This document shows positions 46,148 through 54,805 of a DNA stretch of 64,000 bases, one piece after another. Every line of letters starts with the position of its first letter. The first letter of the stretch is position 1. Below the pieces are notes generated by a model. That model saw only the letters and a list, made by a program, of their open reading frames with translations. It did no database searches and was not told the DNA's origin. The stretch comes from Streptomyces antioxidans (lineage in GTDB: Bacteria > Actinomycetota > Actinomycetes > Streptomycetales > Streptomycetaceae), in NCBI RefSeq assembly GCF_000968685.2, contig NZ_LAKD02000001.1:310001-374000 (forward strand), given 5' to 3'. Made by a program: the position numbers and the translations under genes.

Positions 46148-47425
46148 ATGACCGCCGCAGTGCCCCCCACGGCCCCCGAGCCACCCCCGCGCAAGCTCTA
46201 CCGCAGTGCCGAAGGCCGCCTCCTCGGCGGTGTGGCGCGCGGGCTCGCGGGCCATCTCGGGCTGCCGGTCTCCTGGGTGCGGATCGTCTTCATCGCGCTG
46301 TTCATGGCGGAGGGGTTCGGCGCGCTCGTCTACGCGCTCTTCTGGTTCATCGTCCCGCTCGGCGTCGGCGGCGTGGAGACGGCCACCGGCCGCCCGCTCA
46401 CCACCGTGGGTCCCGACGGCCGCCGCCGGATCCTGGCCCGCAGGCCGGAGCGGGGCCAGATCATCGCCCTGGTCGCGCTCTTCATCGGCATGGGGATCTT
46501 CGTCCAGGGCTTCCACCTGGGCCGCGCCAACACCTATATCTGGCCGCTCCTCCTCATCGGCGCGGGAGTCGCCCTCTTCTGGCGCCAGGCGGACAACGCC
46601 CGCCGCGCCCAGTGGGTCGAGCTCAGCCGCAGCAAGCGGGTCCTGCCGCTGGCCCGTGGCGCCACGGGGGTGGTGCTGGTGGCCGCCGGGGTGTCCGGGA
46701 TCGTCGTCCTCCAGGGCTCGGCCAAGCATCTGGGGGCCGTGCTGCAGGCGGCCATGGCCGTCCTCGTCGGCATCGCGCTGCTCGTGGGCCCGTATGTGGT
46801 GCGGATGACGCAGGACCTCTCCGAGGAGCGGCTGATGCGCATCCGCGCGCAGGAGCGGGCGGAGGTGGCCGCCCATGTCCATGACTCGGTGCTGCACACC
46901 CTCACCCTGATCCAGCGCGGCGCGGAGGACCCCCGGGAGGTGGCCCGGCTGGCCCGCGCCCAGGAGCGGGAGCTGCGCGCGTGGCTCTACCGGCCGGAGG
47001 GCACGGGCAAGGACGAGGCCGAGGAGCCGGACACCCTGGCGGAGGCGGTGAAGAAGACGGCGGCGGAGGTCGAGGACCACCACGGCGTCCCGATCGAGGT
47101 GGTGGTGGTCGGGGACTGCCCCCTGGACGAGAGGCTGGGCGCACAGATACAGGCGGCGCGCGAGGCGATGGTCAACGCGGCCAAGTACGGTGGCGACGGT
47201 GGGGCCGTCCAGGTCTTCGCCGAGGTCGAGGGGGCCACGGTGTTCATCTCCGTGCGCGACCGCGGCCCCGGCTTCGACGTGGACGCGGTGCCGGAGGACC
47301 GGATGGGCGTACGCGAATCGATCATCGGCCGGATGCAGCGGAACGGTGGCACGGCGCGGCTGAGATCCGCGCCGGACGGGGGCACGGAAGTGGAGCTGGA
47401 GATGGAGAGGGCGGCGACGACATGA
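46148..47425 (+). CDS. Sensor histidine kinase with N-terminal PspC domain
   Basis: A 425-residue kinase. PspC domain at about 14-75 (LYRSAEGRLLGGVARGLAGH), then membrane helices up to 220, HisKA_3 domain with phosphoacceptor H245 (AAHVHDSVLHTL), and HATPase_c with AREAMVNAAKYGGDGG and DRGPGFD. ATG 46148 follows GACGAT by six bases and has no ribosome-binding site. Its stop overlaps the response-regulator start (ATGA). Together with the PspC protein upstream this forms a phage-shock/envelope-stress sensing unit. Confidence 0.93.
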   Translation: MTAAVPPTAPEPPPRKLYRSAEGRLLGGVARGLAGHLGLPVSWVRIVFIALFMAEGFGALVYALFWFIVPLGVGGVETATGRPLTTVGPDGRRRILARRPERGQIIALVALFIGMGIFVQGFHLGRANTYIWPLLLIGAGVALFWRQADNARRAQWVELSRSKRVLPLARGATGVVLVAAGVSGIVVLQGSAKHLGAVLQAAMAVLVGIALLVGPYVVRMTQDLSEERLMRIRAQERAEVAAHVHDSVLHTLTLIQRGAEDPREVARLARAQERELRAWLYRPEGTGKDEAEEPDTLAEAVKKTAAEVEDHHGVPIEVVVVGDCPLDERLGAQIQAAREAMVNAAKYGGDGGAVQVFAEVEGATVFISVRDRGPGFDVDAVPEDRMGVRESIIGRMQRNGGTARLRSAPDGGTEVELEMERAATT

Positions 47426-48222
47426 CCGATGCGACGGGCGGTACGAACGCGACGAGCGGCCCCGGGGCGCAGGGCGTACCGGGCGCCGTGCCCGGTCCGG
47501 CGGGGGCCGTGCCCGGTCCGGCCGGGGCCGGTAGCCCCGGGGCAGGCGATGCCGAGGCGGCGCGGCGGGTGCGGGTCGTGCTCGTCGACGACCACCGCAT
47601 GTTCCGCACCGGGGTGCAGGCCGAGATCGGGGAGACGGCCAGGACCGGTGTCGAGGTGGTCGGCGAGGCGGCCGACGTCGACCAGGCCGTGACCGTGATC
47701 ACCGCGACCCGCCCCGAGGTCGTGTTGCTCGACGTCCACCTCCCCGGCGGGGGCGGCGTCGAGGTGCTGCGCCGCAGCGCCTCGCTGATGGCCGACCCGG
47801 AGCGCCCGGTGCGCTTCCTCGCGCTGTCCGTCTCGGACGCCGCTGAGGACGTCATCGGCGTCATCCGCGGCGGTGCCCGCGGCTATGTGACCAAGACCAT
47901 CACCGGCACCGACCTCGTCGACGCGATCTTCCGGGTCTCCGAGGGCGACGCGGTCTTCTCCCCGCGCCTGGCCGGTTTCGTTCTCGACGCCTTCGCCTCC
48001 ACCGACGCTCCGCCCGTGGACGAGGACCTGGACCGGCTCACCCAGCGCGAGCGCGAGGTGCTGCGCCTGATCGCGCGCGGCTACGCCTATAAGGAGATCG
48101 CCAAGCAGCTGTTCATCTCGGTGAAGACGGTCGAGAGCCATGTCTCGGCGGTGCTCCGCAAGCTCCAGCTCTCCAACCGCCATGAGCTGACCCGCTGGGC
48201 GGCGGCCCGCCGCCTGGTCTGA
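47422..48222 (+). CDS. LuxR-family response regulator
   Basis: A 266-residue regulator with a 45-residue Gly/Pro/Ala tail containing a duplicated GAVPGPA unit, also duplicated in the DNA. Receiver: D56/D57, phosphoacceptor D104 (VVLLDVHLPGG), K in YVTKTIT. HTH: LTQREREVLRLIARGYAYK and KTVESHVSAVLRKLQ. Coupled to the PspC kinase by ATGA overlap. The receiver is slightly longer than usual around 68-80 (ETARTGVEVV). Confidence 0.93.
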   Translation: MTDATGGTNATSGPGAQGVPGAVPGPAGAVPGPAGAGSPGAGDAEAARRVRVVLVDDHRMFRTGVQAEIGETARTGVEVVGEAADVDQAVTVITATRPEVVLLDVHLPGGGGVEVLRRSASLMADPERPVRFLALSVSDAAEDVIGVIRGGARGYVTKTITGTDLVDAIFRVSEGDAVFSPRLAGFVLDAFASTDAPPVDEDLDRLTQREREVLRLIARGYAYKEIAKQLFISVKTVESHVSAVLRKLQLSNRHELTRWAAARRLV

Positions 48223-48225
48223 GCC

Positions 48226-48490
48226 TCAGCCCGGCACCCCGATGCGCCGCGTGCCGACGACCCGACGGCAGCCGTACCCGTCCGTGTCCGACACCCCGTA
48301 CAGCCGCCGCCCGTCCCGCGCGGCCCGAGGAAGGCGCGGCGGACGAGGTTCCGGCCGCGGCGTGTGCAGATGATCGCGCTCGGTGTCGCCCAGCCGCAGG
48401 GCGCGGGCCAGCCCGGTCAGCATCTCGCGGGACGGGCGTGCCCTCGGGTGGACGGCGGCGGCCGGAGCTGAGACCGGCCTCCGGACACAT
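48226..48490 (-). pseudogene. Remnant of an XRE/MmyB-type regulator
   Basis: The frame 48423-48226 reads MLTGLARALRLGDTERDHLH, typical of the segment following the HTH in XRE regulators of the MmyB kind, and in-frame ARPSRE precedes it. Another frame upstream (from 48490) reads EAGLSSGRRRPP, like the N-terminal end of such proteins. The HTH itself (about 20-25 codons) is missing between them and no full frame remains. Confidence 0.45.
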
Positions 48491-48531
48491 CGCCTTGGCT
48501 CACACCGGGCCGAACCGTGGGTCGAGCCCCG

Positions 48532-49461
48532 TCAGGTCGCGGCTCGCCGACCACAGGCGGGCCGCGACCTCCGGGTCGGCCAGGTGACCTCGGACCGGGC
48601 GGCGGCGTGGGGCGCCGCGGAGGGCGAAGTGGCGGGGGCCCACAGTTCGCCGCCGCTGATGGACGGGTCGAGTACCGCTCGTACGGCGGACCAGGCGCCC
48701 GCGTCCTTCCCCTGGAGCAGGATCCCGGCGGGCAGACCCCGCAGCCGTGTGCCGGGGGTGCGGACGCGCAGGGGCGGGCGGGAGGGGGTGAGGGAGTCGA
48801 GCGCGCCGCCGGGATGGGTGACCACGCTCCGCACCGTGCTGCCGACCGCCTTCAGCCGTCGGTCGAGTTCGAAACCGAAGAGCATCTGGGCCAGTTTCGA
48901 GCGCCCATAGGTGCGCTCGGGCTCGTAGTCCCGGGTGCTCTCAAGGTCGTCCAGGTCCAGTCGCTCGGAGGTGGCCGCGAAACTGCCCGTGGTGATGACG
49001 CGGCCCTCGGGGGCGGCCGTGAGCAGCGGTGCCAGCCAGTGGGTCAGCGCGAAGTGCCCCAGGTGGTTGACGCCGAACATCGCCTCATGGCCGTCCCCGG
49101 TCTCCTGGCGGGTTGGCCGGTCGAACTTCACCCCGGCGTTGTGGACCACGGCGTCCAGACGGTCCGATCCCAGCGCTTCCGCGGAGTCTTTGAGCGAGGC
49201 GAGATCGGCGAGGTCCAGCCGGACATGACGCACCCGGGCGCCGGGGACCCGGGAGCGGATCGAGGCCACGGCGGCGCTCGCCCTGCCCGGGTCCCGGCTG
49301 CCGAGGACGACGCTGGCTCCCGTACCGGCGAGCTGTTCGGCGACGAAGTACCCGATCCCCGCGTTGCCTCCGGTCACCAGAAAGGTCTTTCCTCCGGCCC
49401 GTGGCAGGCCGTGGACATCCCATCGCTCGGACGGGGATTCGGCCGGAGCTGCGGAAGGCAT
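48532..49461 (-). CDS. Short-chain dehydrogenase with frameshifted C-terminus
   Basis: A 309-residue NAD(P)-dependent SDR. TGGNAGIG cofactor loop, VVHNAGV, Ser in TTGSFAA, and YGRSKLAQ active-site Tyr/Lys are intact. After ELWAPA the frame leaves the family pattern; the -1 frame continues HFALRGAPRRRPVRG, then ADPEVAARLWSASRDLTGL and a stop at 48500, the normal SDR end. The break is at a run of five G's (48634-48638). ATG 49461 follows GAGGAG. Substrate unknown; the core should fold, but the C-terminal tail is replaced. Confidence 0.8.
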   Translation of the reverse strand: MPSAAPAESPSERWDVHGLPRAGGKTFLVTGGNAGIGYFVAEQLAGTGASVVLGSRDPGRASAAVASIRSRVPGARVRHVRLDLADLASLKDSAEALGSDRLDAVVHNAGVKFDRPTRQETGDGHEAMFGVNHLGHFALTHWLAPLLTAAPEGRVITTGSFAATSERLDLDDLESTRDYEPERTYGRSKLAQMLFGFELDRRLKAVGSTVRSVVTHPGGALDSLTPSRPPLRVRTPGTRLRGLPAGILLQGKDAGAWSAVRAVLDPSISGGELWAPATSPSAAPHAAARSEVTWPTRRSRPACGRRAAT

Positions 49462-49553
49462 GTAGGGGCTCCTCGCGTTCGTCGGGGCGGGGCGGGGCCC
49501 CAATGGGGCTCACGCTGAACGCGTATCAGCCTTACGGTCGCCACCGACGCCCC

Positions 49554-49637
49554 GCCGACAGAGCGCCGTCACGCCCCGCACTCCGCCGACAGTGCGACGT
49601 CACCTCCCGCACCCCGCCGACAGATCGCCGCTCAGGC
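49554..49637. repeat. 31-bp tandem repeat at a gene end
   Basis: Units start at 49554, 49585 and 49616 with GCCGACAG and a period of exactly 31 bp; the third is partial and contains the stop codon of the homoserine-dehydrogenase-like gene. Confidence 0.75.
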
Positions 49638-50618
49638 GAACCCGGAACCCGCGGGAACCGTCACATCCAGCGTGTCCTTGACCATCGCGAGCGCCGCGCC
49701 CAGGGGGCTGGAGCGGCCGCCGCTGACCGTGATGTCGCCCGCGTCGGGGCAGCCGTAGACGGCGGCCTTCTCGGGGCCCCTGAGGGCGTACAGGGGGTCG
49801 CCCGGTCCCGTCTCCTCCAACGCGACGCGGACGACGAGCGGTTCATCTGCGGTCGCGGTCGCGACCGACCGCAGACGGCGGCCCCGCGCGGCAGCCGTAC
49901 GGGCCGCCTCCGCCGTCCCGGCGTCGATCCCCGGTCCCGCCTCCGTCCTTACGGCCGTCGCGTCCCATCCCCACAGCAGAGCCGCCAACAGCCGCACCTT
50001 CACGGCCGCGTCGGCCCCGGAGAGGTCGGCCGCCGGGTCGGCCTCGGCGATACCGCGCCGCTGAGCCTCCGCGACCGCGCCGGGCAGCGCGTCGCCGTCC
50101 GCCAGCCGGTCCAGGACGAAGGTGGCGGTGCCATTCGGGCAGGCGCGCAGCGTACGGCAGCCGAGGCCCCGTACGCCGATCCGCGCGAGGTCGGCCGTGG
50201 GGAGGGCGGCTCCGGTGGCGCCCGAGATCCGGACGCGGCTGCCGCCCTCGGCCGCCGCCCGCTCCAACTCGCCCCAGTGGCTGAGCAGATGGCTCTTGGC
50301 GGCGGTCACCACATGGACGCCTCGCCGCAGGGCCGACAGCGCGTCGGCGGCGGCCTGTTCGCGCACCGCAGGGGACGACGGCACGGCCTGGGCCAGCACC
50401 ACCGCCCCCGTACGCTCCAGGGTCTCGGCGAGCGACGGCAGCGGGCCCCAGCCGCTGCGCGGCTCCGGCGGCAGCCCCTCCGCCGCGCTGGTGCGCACGG
50501 CGGCGAGCCGGAGCGGCAGCGCGCCGCCGATCAGCCGCTCGGCGTAGGCCCGCCCCACCGGGCCGTACCCCGACAGCACGACGGAGGGGTGGGCGCGGAC
50601 GTCGGCATCGTGTGACAT
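49632..50618 (-). CDS. Homoserine dehydrogenase-like protein
   Basis: A 328-residue oxidoreductase of the homoserine dehydrogenase fold. N-terminal Rossmann motif VVLSGYGPVGRAYAE; catalytic-domain pattern GTATFVLDRL and AEADPAADLSGADAAVK, with the Asp and Lys used in catalysis. There is no ACT domain, so no Thr feedback site. It probably is a secondary paralogue, not the main threonine-pathway enzyme, as no thrB/thrC is near. ATG 50618 lies six bases after CAGACT with no ribosome-binding site. Confidence 0.83.
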   Translation of the reverse strand: MSHDADVRAHPSVVLSGYGPVGRAYAERLIGGALPLRLAAVRTSAAEGLPPEPRSGWGPLPSLAETLERTGAVVLAQAVPSSPAVREQAAADALSALRRGVHVVTAAKSHLLSHWGELERAAAEGGSRVRISGATGAALPTADLARIGVRGLGCRTLRACPNGTATFVLDRLADGDALPGAVAEAQRRGIAEADPAADLSGADAAVKVRLLAALLWGWDATAVRTEAGPGIDAGTAEAARTAAARGRRLRSVATATADEPLVVRVALEETGPGDPLYALRGPEKAAVYGCPDAGDITVSGGRSSPLGAALAMVKDTLDVTVPAGSGFA

Positions 50619-50641
50619 GCGGCCAGTCTGCCCCCGAGGCC

Positions 50642-50728
50642 CCAGGTCGAGGTCCCCAGGTCAAGGTCCCCCAGGTTGAGGTCCCAGGTTGAGGTTCCCC
50701 GGCTTGAGGTTCCCCGGCTGAGGTGACC
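50642..50728. repeat. Tandem repeat, six units of 13-15 bp
   Basis: Units of the type CCAGGTTGAGGTCC start at 50642, 50656, 50671, 50684, 50699 and 50714. The array lies between the NlpC/P60 stop and the homoserine-dehydrogenase-like start. Confidence 0.8.
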
Positions 50729-50743
50729 TCGGCCTGGGGACCG

Positions 50744-51775
50744 CTACGCCGGGCGGGCCGCCCCCGCGAAGGGCATGTCCCCCACGGCGGCCATCCGGAC
50801 CGGGGCCCCGGGACGCGGGGCGTGGATCATGCGGCCGCCGCCGATGTAGAGGCCGACATGGCTGATGCCGGAGTAGAAGAAGACCAGGTCGCCGGGGGCC
50901 AGTTGGTCGCGGGTGACGCGCCGTCCGGCGTTGATCTGGGTGTAGGTGGTGCGGGGCAGGGCGACCCCGGCGGCGCGCCAGGCGGCCTGGGTGAGCCCCG
51001 AGCAGTCGTAGCCGTGGGGACCGGTGGCGCCCCATACGTACGGCTTGCCGAGGGCCGCGTACGCGTAGGAGACGGCTCGGGCGGCGCGGCCCGTGGCGGG
51101 GACGGAGCCGGTGGCCTTGTCGCCGTCCCGTGCTGCCAGCAGGCGCTGCCGCTGCTCGAGGGTCAGCCGGTCGAGGAGGCGGTCGGCGGCGGCGAGCTTC
51201 TCCTGGACGGTCCGCTTGTGGTGGGCGGCCGTCGTCTGGGAGGTGCGCAGAGCGGCGAGGCGGTCGGCTGCCTCGCCGCGGACCTGGCGTAATTTCCGGT
51301 CCTGACGGCCGATCGCGGCGATCAGGGCGGCCTGGCGGCTCCCCGCGCGCTCGGCGAGCGAGGCGCGCCGCAGGTACTGGTCGGGGGAGGAGGACAGGGC
51401 GAGTTGGAGGGCCGGGGCGATCGTCCCCGAGCGGTACTGGGCGGTGGCGAAGGCCCCGAGGGCGTTGCGCGCGGTGTTGAGCCTGGCGGCGCGGCGGGCG
51501 GCCTGGTCGCGCAGCGCCTCCAGCGTCCGGCGGGTCTTGTCGGCCTTCTCCCGCGCGCCGTTGTACTGCTCGGTGGCCTCCTCGGCCGCCCGCTGGTACT
51601 CATCGACCCTCGCCTTCACCTGAGCGGGGCTGAGGCGGTTCTCGGCGTGCCCGGTGCCGTCGAGGAGGGTGGCGGACCCGGCGCCGGTGAGGGCGAGGAG
51701 CGCGGCCGCGCGGGCGGTGCCGCGGGCGGTGCTGCTGGTGAGCGAGCGCTGCTTGGGCTTCCTGTGCGACGCCAC
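50744..51775 (-). CDS. NlpC/P60 peptidoglycan endopeptidase 1
   Basis: A 343-residue secreted muralytic enzyme. After the SHRKPKQR tail and hydrophobic signal (to about 44) there is a long coiled coil (50-215), then the NlpC/P60 domain with C258 (YDCSGLTQ), H306 (ISHVGLY) and H318 (RMIHAP), which cuts the D-Glu-diaminopimelate bond. GTG start. It is a paralogue of the 53398-54555 gene, with the same MASHRKP start, but lacks the riboswitch leader; instead an 11-bp inverted repeat lies about 60 bp upstream. Confidence 0.92.
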   Translation of the reverse strand: MASHRKPKQRSLTSSTARGTARAAALLALTGAGSATLLDGTGHAENRLSPAQVKARVDEYQRAAEEATEQYNGAREKADKTRRTLEALRDQAARRAARLNTARNALGAFATAQYRSGTIAPALQLALSSSPDQYLRRASLAERAGSRQAALIAAIGRQDRKLRQVRGEAADRLAALRTSQTTAAHHKRTVQEKLAAADRLLDRLTLEQRQRLLAARDGDKATGSVPATGRAARAVSYAYAALGKPYVWGATGPHGYDCSGLTQAAWRAAGVALPRTTYTQINAGRRVTRDQLAPGDLVFFYSGISHVGLYIGGGRMIHAPRPGAPVRMAAVGDMPFAGAARPA

Positions 51776-51835
51776 TGCGGCTGTTCACCTGGTCTTTCTT
51801 GGGCAATCCAGTGTGGGCAATGCGGAACATTCGAT

Positions 51836-51885
51836 GGCAGTCCGCCATGAGGCGGGGACCCTCGGTTGACGGGAGGCGGACTGCC
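51836..51885 (-). promoter_or_regulatory. Inverted repeat in leader of NlpC/P60 gene 1
   Basis: GGCAGTCCGCC (51836-51846) and GGCGGACTGCC (51875-51885) are perfect 11-bp arms around 28 bases, about 60 bp before the start codon at 51775. It could be an operator or an RNA stem; it does not match the c-di-AMP riboswitch. Confidence 0.5.
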
Positions 51886-52087
51886 ACCTGAAGGAGGAAG
51901 CTAGGCCGGAAAGCGGGGGTCATGCGGGGGAATGAACGGGAGTGCACGGTTTTGGTCGAGCCCATGACGGCTGCTGATCGCCCGGCGAGTGGGGTGGTCG
52001 GGAGTGTGGGGCGGCCGTGATCGAAGCGGCGATAGGCGCCCACCCGAGTGCCGGGCGATGATATGCGCGCGGCTAGTCTCCGGAGCC

Positions 52088-52441
52088 ATGGACGTACTCA
52101 TTCATGTGTTCGTCGGCCTCCACATCGTCGGCATCGGCGCGCTGCTCGGTGGCTTCTTCTCGCAGCTCAAGGCCGCGCGCGCGGGCGAGGCCCGGATGAC
52201 CCCGGCGATGCTGCACGGTGCGCTGACCATGCTGGTGACCGGTGTGGCGCTGGTCGGGCTCAACCAGGCGGACGACAACAGCGTCAATAACGTCAAAATC
52301 GGTGTAAAGCTGGCGCTATTGGTCGTGATCCTCGGCCTGGTCTATGTGAAGCGCGATGAGGAGAAGGTAGAGTCGGCCGCCTTCGGCGCGGTGGGTGCCT
52401 TGACAACGGCAAACATCTTCATCGCCGTGCTGTGGACCTGA
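52088..52441 (+). CDS. Small integral membrane protein
   Basis: A 117-residue protein with about four membrane helices (LIHVFVGLHIVGIGALLGGF, GALTMLVTGVALVGL, KLALLVVILGLVYV, ALTTANIFIAVLW). Unknown function, common in Streptomyces next to cell-wall genes. ATG 52088 lies eight bases after TAGTCT, and GGAG sits too near to be efficient, so a leaderless start is likely. Divergent from NlpC/P60 gene 1. Confidence 0.83.
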   Translation: MDVLIHVFVGLHIVGIGALLGGFFSQLKAARAGEARMTPAMLHGALTMLVTGVALVGLNQADDNSVNNVKIGVKLALLVVILGLVYVKRDEEKVESAAFGAVGALTTANIFIAVLWT

Positions 52442-52553
52442 CGAACGAATGTTCTGGGGGTAATCCCAAGACAATCGCGACACAATCCCGAGGCAACCGT
52501 TTGCACTCGCGAGCTGTCTTAGTGAAGAGCGAGGCAGTCGAGAGGAGTGGCCA

Positions 52554-53321
52554 ATGGGGGTAGTGGGGGCAGTCAGAAGTCATGGGCGGCGCGTGGGCGT
52601 CGCGCTGGGGCTGGCGGGGATGGCGGTGCCGCTCGCGGTCGCCGTCGCCGGCCCGGCACAGGCCCAGGCGCGGCCGCTGGGCCGGTCGGCCGGAGCGGTG
52701 ACACCGGTGCGGATGGCCGCGTCGTCGTGCACGACCACCACGGGGCCGTACCAGAGGCAGGCCGAGCGGTTCCTTGGCCGTCCCGTGGACGGGCGGCAGT
52801 CGCGGGCGGACTGTCTGGCGATCCAGAAGTTCCAGATCGACCACGGCATCAGTCCGACGATCGGCTACGCGGGCCCGATCACCTCCGGCGTGATGAGCCT
52901 CATCGGCGCCCAGAAGGCCGCCGGGCACAACCCGAACGCGGCGAAGAAGTGCCCGACCAACAAGGGCCGTATCGCCTGCGTGGACCTCACCCGGCAGCTG
53001 AGCTGGGTCCAGGACGGCTCCCGGCTGGTCTACGGACCGGTGCCGGTGCGGTCAGGGCGGGACGGCTTCGAGACCCGCACCGGGCTGAAGAAGATCTACT
53101 GGCGGAACATCAACCACTGGTCGACGCTCTACAAGGTCGCCATGCCCTACAGCCAGTTCTTCGACGGCGGCCAGGCGTTTCATTCGATCGCTGGCAGCGT
53201 ATGGTCCCCGCCCGGCTCCCACGGCTGCGTCAACATGCGCAAGGGCGAGGCCAAGAAGTACTGGAGCCTGCTGAAGAACGGCGACGACGTGTACGTCTAC
53301 GGGCGCAAGCCCGGCACGTGA
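52554..53321 (+). CDS. L,D-transpeptidase with peptidoglycan-binding domain
   Basis: A 255-residue exported protein. Signal peptide to about 38 (AGPAQAQA), then a peptidoglycan-binding-like domain (YQRQAERFLGRPVDGRQS) and a YkuD domain with catalytic C225 in SHGCVNMRKG and upstream His (FHSIAG). It forms 3-3 crosslinks in peptidoglycan. ATG 52554 follows GAGGAG. Convergent with NlpC/P60 gene 2 across a strong hairpin. Confidence 0.92.
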   Translation: MGVVGAVRSHGRRVGVALGLAGMAVPLAVAVAGPAQAQARPLGRSAGAVTPVRMAASSCTTTTGPYQRQAERFLGRPVDGRQSRADCLAIQKFQIDHGISPTIGYAGPITSGVMSLIGAQKAAGHNPNAAKKCPTNKGRIACVDLTRQLSWVQDGSRLVYGPVPVRSGRDGFETRTGLKKIYWRNINHWSTLYKVAMPYSQFFDGGQAFHSIAGSVWSPPGSHGCVNMRKGEAKKYWSLLKNGDDVYVYGRKPGT

Positions 53322-53334
53322 GCCGCTGAGCCAC

Positions 53335-53379
53335 TGACGCGCCGCTGCCCCGGGCCCAGCCCGGGGCAGCGGCGCGTCA
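53335..53379. terminator. Bidirectional terminator hairpin, 21-bp stem
   Basis: Bases 53335-53355 pair perfectly with 53359-53379 around the loop CCA, between the convergent L,D-transpeptidase and NlpC/P60 genes. Confidence 0.85.
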
Positions 53380-53397
53380 AGACCAGGGAGCGGGCGC

Positions 53398-54555
53398 TTA
53401 CGAGGGCCGCACGCTCCCGTAGATCGGCATCTCCGTGATCGGCGCCTTCTTCACCACATCGCCCGGCTTGGGCGCGTGGATCATCATCCCGTCGCCGATG
53501 TAGAGGCCGACATGGCTGATGTCGTCGTAGAAGAAGACGAGATCGCCCGGCTGGAGTTGCGACGTCGAGACCCGCGTACCGGCCTTCACCTGGTCCCAGG
53601 TGGTGCGCGGCAGCGAGATCCCGGCGGACTTCCAGGCCGCCTGTGTCAGCCCCGAGCAGTCGAAGGAGCTGGGCCCGGTCGCACCCCAGACGTACGGCTT
53701 GCCCAGCTGCGCCTTGGCGAAGGCGATGGCCTGGGCCGCCTTGGAGCTATTGGCCGGGGCAGAGGGCGCCGTCGAGCCGGAGCCGCTGTCTCCGTTCTGC
53801 TCCTGCTGCTTCTTGCGCGCGGCCGCCTCCTGCCGCTGCTTCTCGGCCAGCGCGGCGGCCTTACGGCGGGCCTCCTCCGCCTTCTTCTTCTCGATCGCCG
53901 CCAGCCGGGCCTTCTCCTTGGCGGTCAGATTCGCCAGCAGCCGCCGTGCCTCGGTCAGCTTGTCCTGGACGGTCTTCTTCTGCACCTTCAGCTGCTTCTG
54001 CGACGCGGTCAGCGAGGCGAGGCTCTCGGCGGCCTTACCGCGCTCCTTGGCGGCCTTCGTCCGCTGGGTCTGGAAGTCGTCCACGGCCTGCTTCTGCCGG
54101 CCGGTCATCCGGTCCATCAGATGCGACTGGTCGAAGACGTCCTGCGGATCGTTGGAGAACAGCAGGGTCGCGGCGGAGCGGGCCATCCCGCCGTCGCGGT
54201 ACTGGGCCGCGGCGTAGGTGCCGAGCGTGCGCCGCGCCTCGTTCAGCTTCTCGGTGCGCTGGGCGACGGAGTCCAGCAGCTTGTCGACCTTGCCCCGCTG
54301 CTGTTCGGTGCGCTCCTTGGCGGCGTTGTAGCGCTGGGTGGCGGTCTCCGCCTGGTGGTAGAGGGTGTCGACCTTCTCCTTCACCTTCTCGATCGACTGG
54401 GCGGCCGGCTTGGGATCGGCGGGCGCGGCGTTGGCCGACTGGGAGAGCAGGGTGACGGACGCGAGGGCGGCCGTGGTGAACCCGACGGCCGTACGGCGGC
54501 TGTGACCGGTGAGCGGGGCGGGTATTCGGCTCCGCGGCTTGCGGTGCGACGCCAA
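53398..54555 (-). CDS. NlpC/P60 peptidoglycan endopeptidase 2
   Basis: A 385-residue secreted endopeptidase with signal region (20-45), long charged coiled coil (50-255, Lys/Glu/Ala-rich) and a NlpC/P60 domain with C300 (FDCSGLTQ), H348 and H360. TTG 54555 is the start, with GGAAGGAG upstream; the paralogue uses GTG at the same residue. A c-di-AMP riboswitch precedes the gene, so expression should fall or rise with c-di-AMP, as known for cell-wall hydrolases of Streptomyces. Confidence 0.93.
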   Translation of the reverse strand: MASHRKPRSRIPAPLTGHSRRTAVGFTTAALASVTLLSQSANAAPADPKPAAQSIEKVKEKVDTLYHQAETATQRYNAAKERTEQQRGKVDKLLDSVAQRTEKLNEARRTLGTYAAAQYRDGGMARSAATLLFSNDPQDVFDQSHLMDRMTGRQKQAVDDFQTQRTKAAKERGKAAESLASLTASQKQLKVQKKTVQDKLTEARRLLANLTAKEKARLAAIEKKKAEEARRKAAALAEKQRQEAAARKKQQEQNGDSGSGSTAPSAPANSSKAAQAIAFAKAQLGKPYVWGATGPSSFDCSGLTQAAWKSAGISLPRTTWDQVKAGTRVSTSQLQPGDLVFFYDDISHVGLYIGDGMMIHAPKPGDVVKKAPITEMPIYGSVRPS

Positions 54556-54574
54556 GGGAGGCGACTCCTTCCGT

Positions 54575-54805
54575 GGACCGCCTACCGGGTTAGCTGTCGG
54601 GTTCGGGCGTTTCGGAAGGTTGCCCTACGGCCGTGTCCGGGCGGCACTGGCGCACCACATCGGTCGGGCCGATTCACCCCGGTGTTGCGAGGGCCCCTCC
54701 ACCCCCAGGGGGGCCAGGAGGGTGGGTCCCCGGCTCCGGGCGCCTCACGGCGTACTGGACTCGGCGGAGGCCGCCCGTGCCGACGTGGTTCGCCGACGGA
54801 TCTTC
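54575..54805 (-). promoter_or_regulatory. c-di-AMP (ydaO-type) riboswitch
   Basis: The leader of NlpC/P60 gene 2, read on the minus strand, shows the conserved ydaO segments in order: GGCGAACC near 54790, GGGGACCCACC near 54730, CACCGGGGTGAATCGG near 54675, and close to the 3' end CCCGAACCCGACAGCTAACC with GGTAGGCGG (54575-54605). These match the family consensus closely; outer limits are estimates. It ends about 20 bases before the start codon, so it may act on termination or translation. Confidence 0.85.

Noticed and set aside
51836-51885. Second c-di-AMP riboswitch before NlpC/P60 gene 1
   Set aside because: Only a simple inverted repeat is present; none of the conserved ydaO segments seen before gene 2 occurs here.
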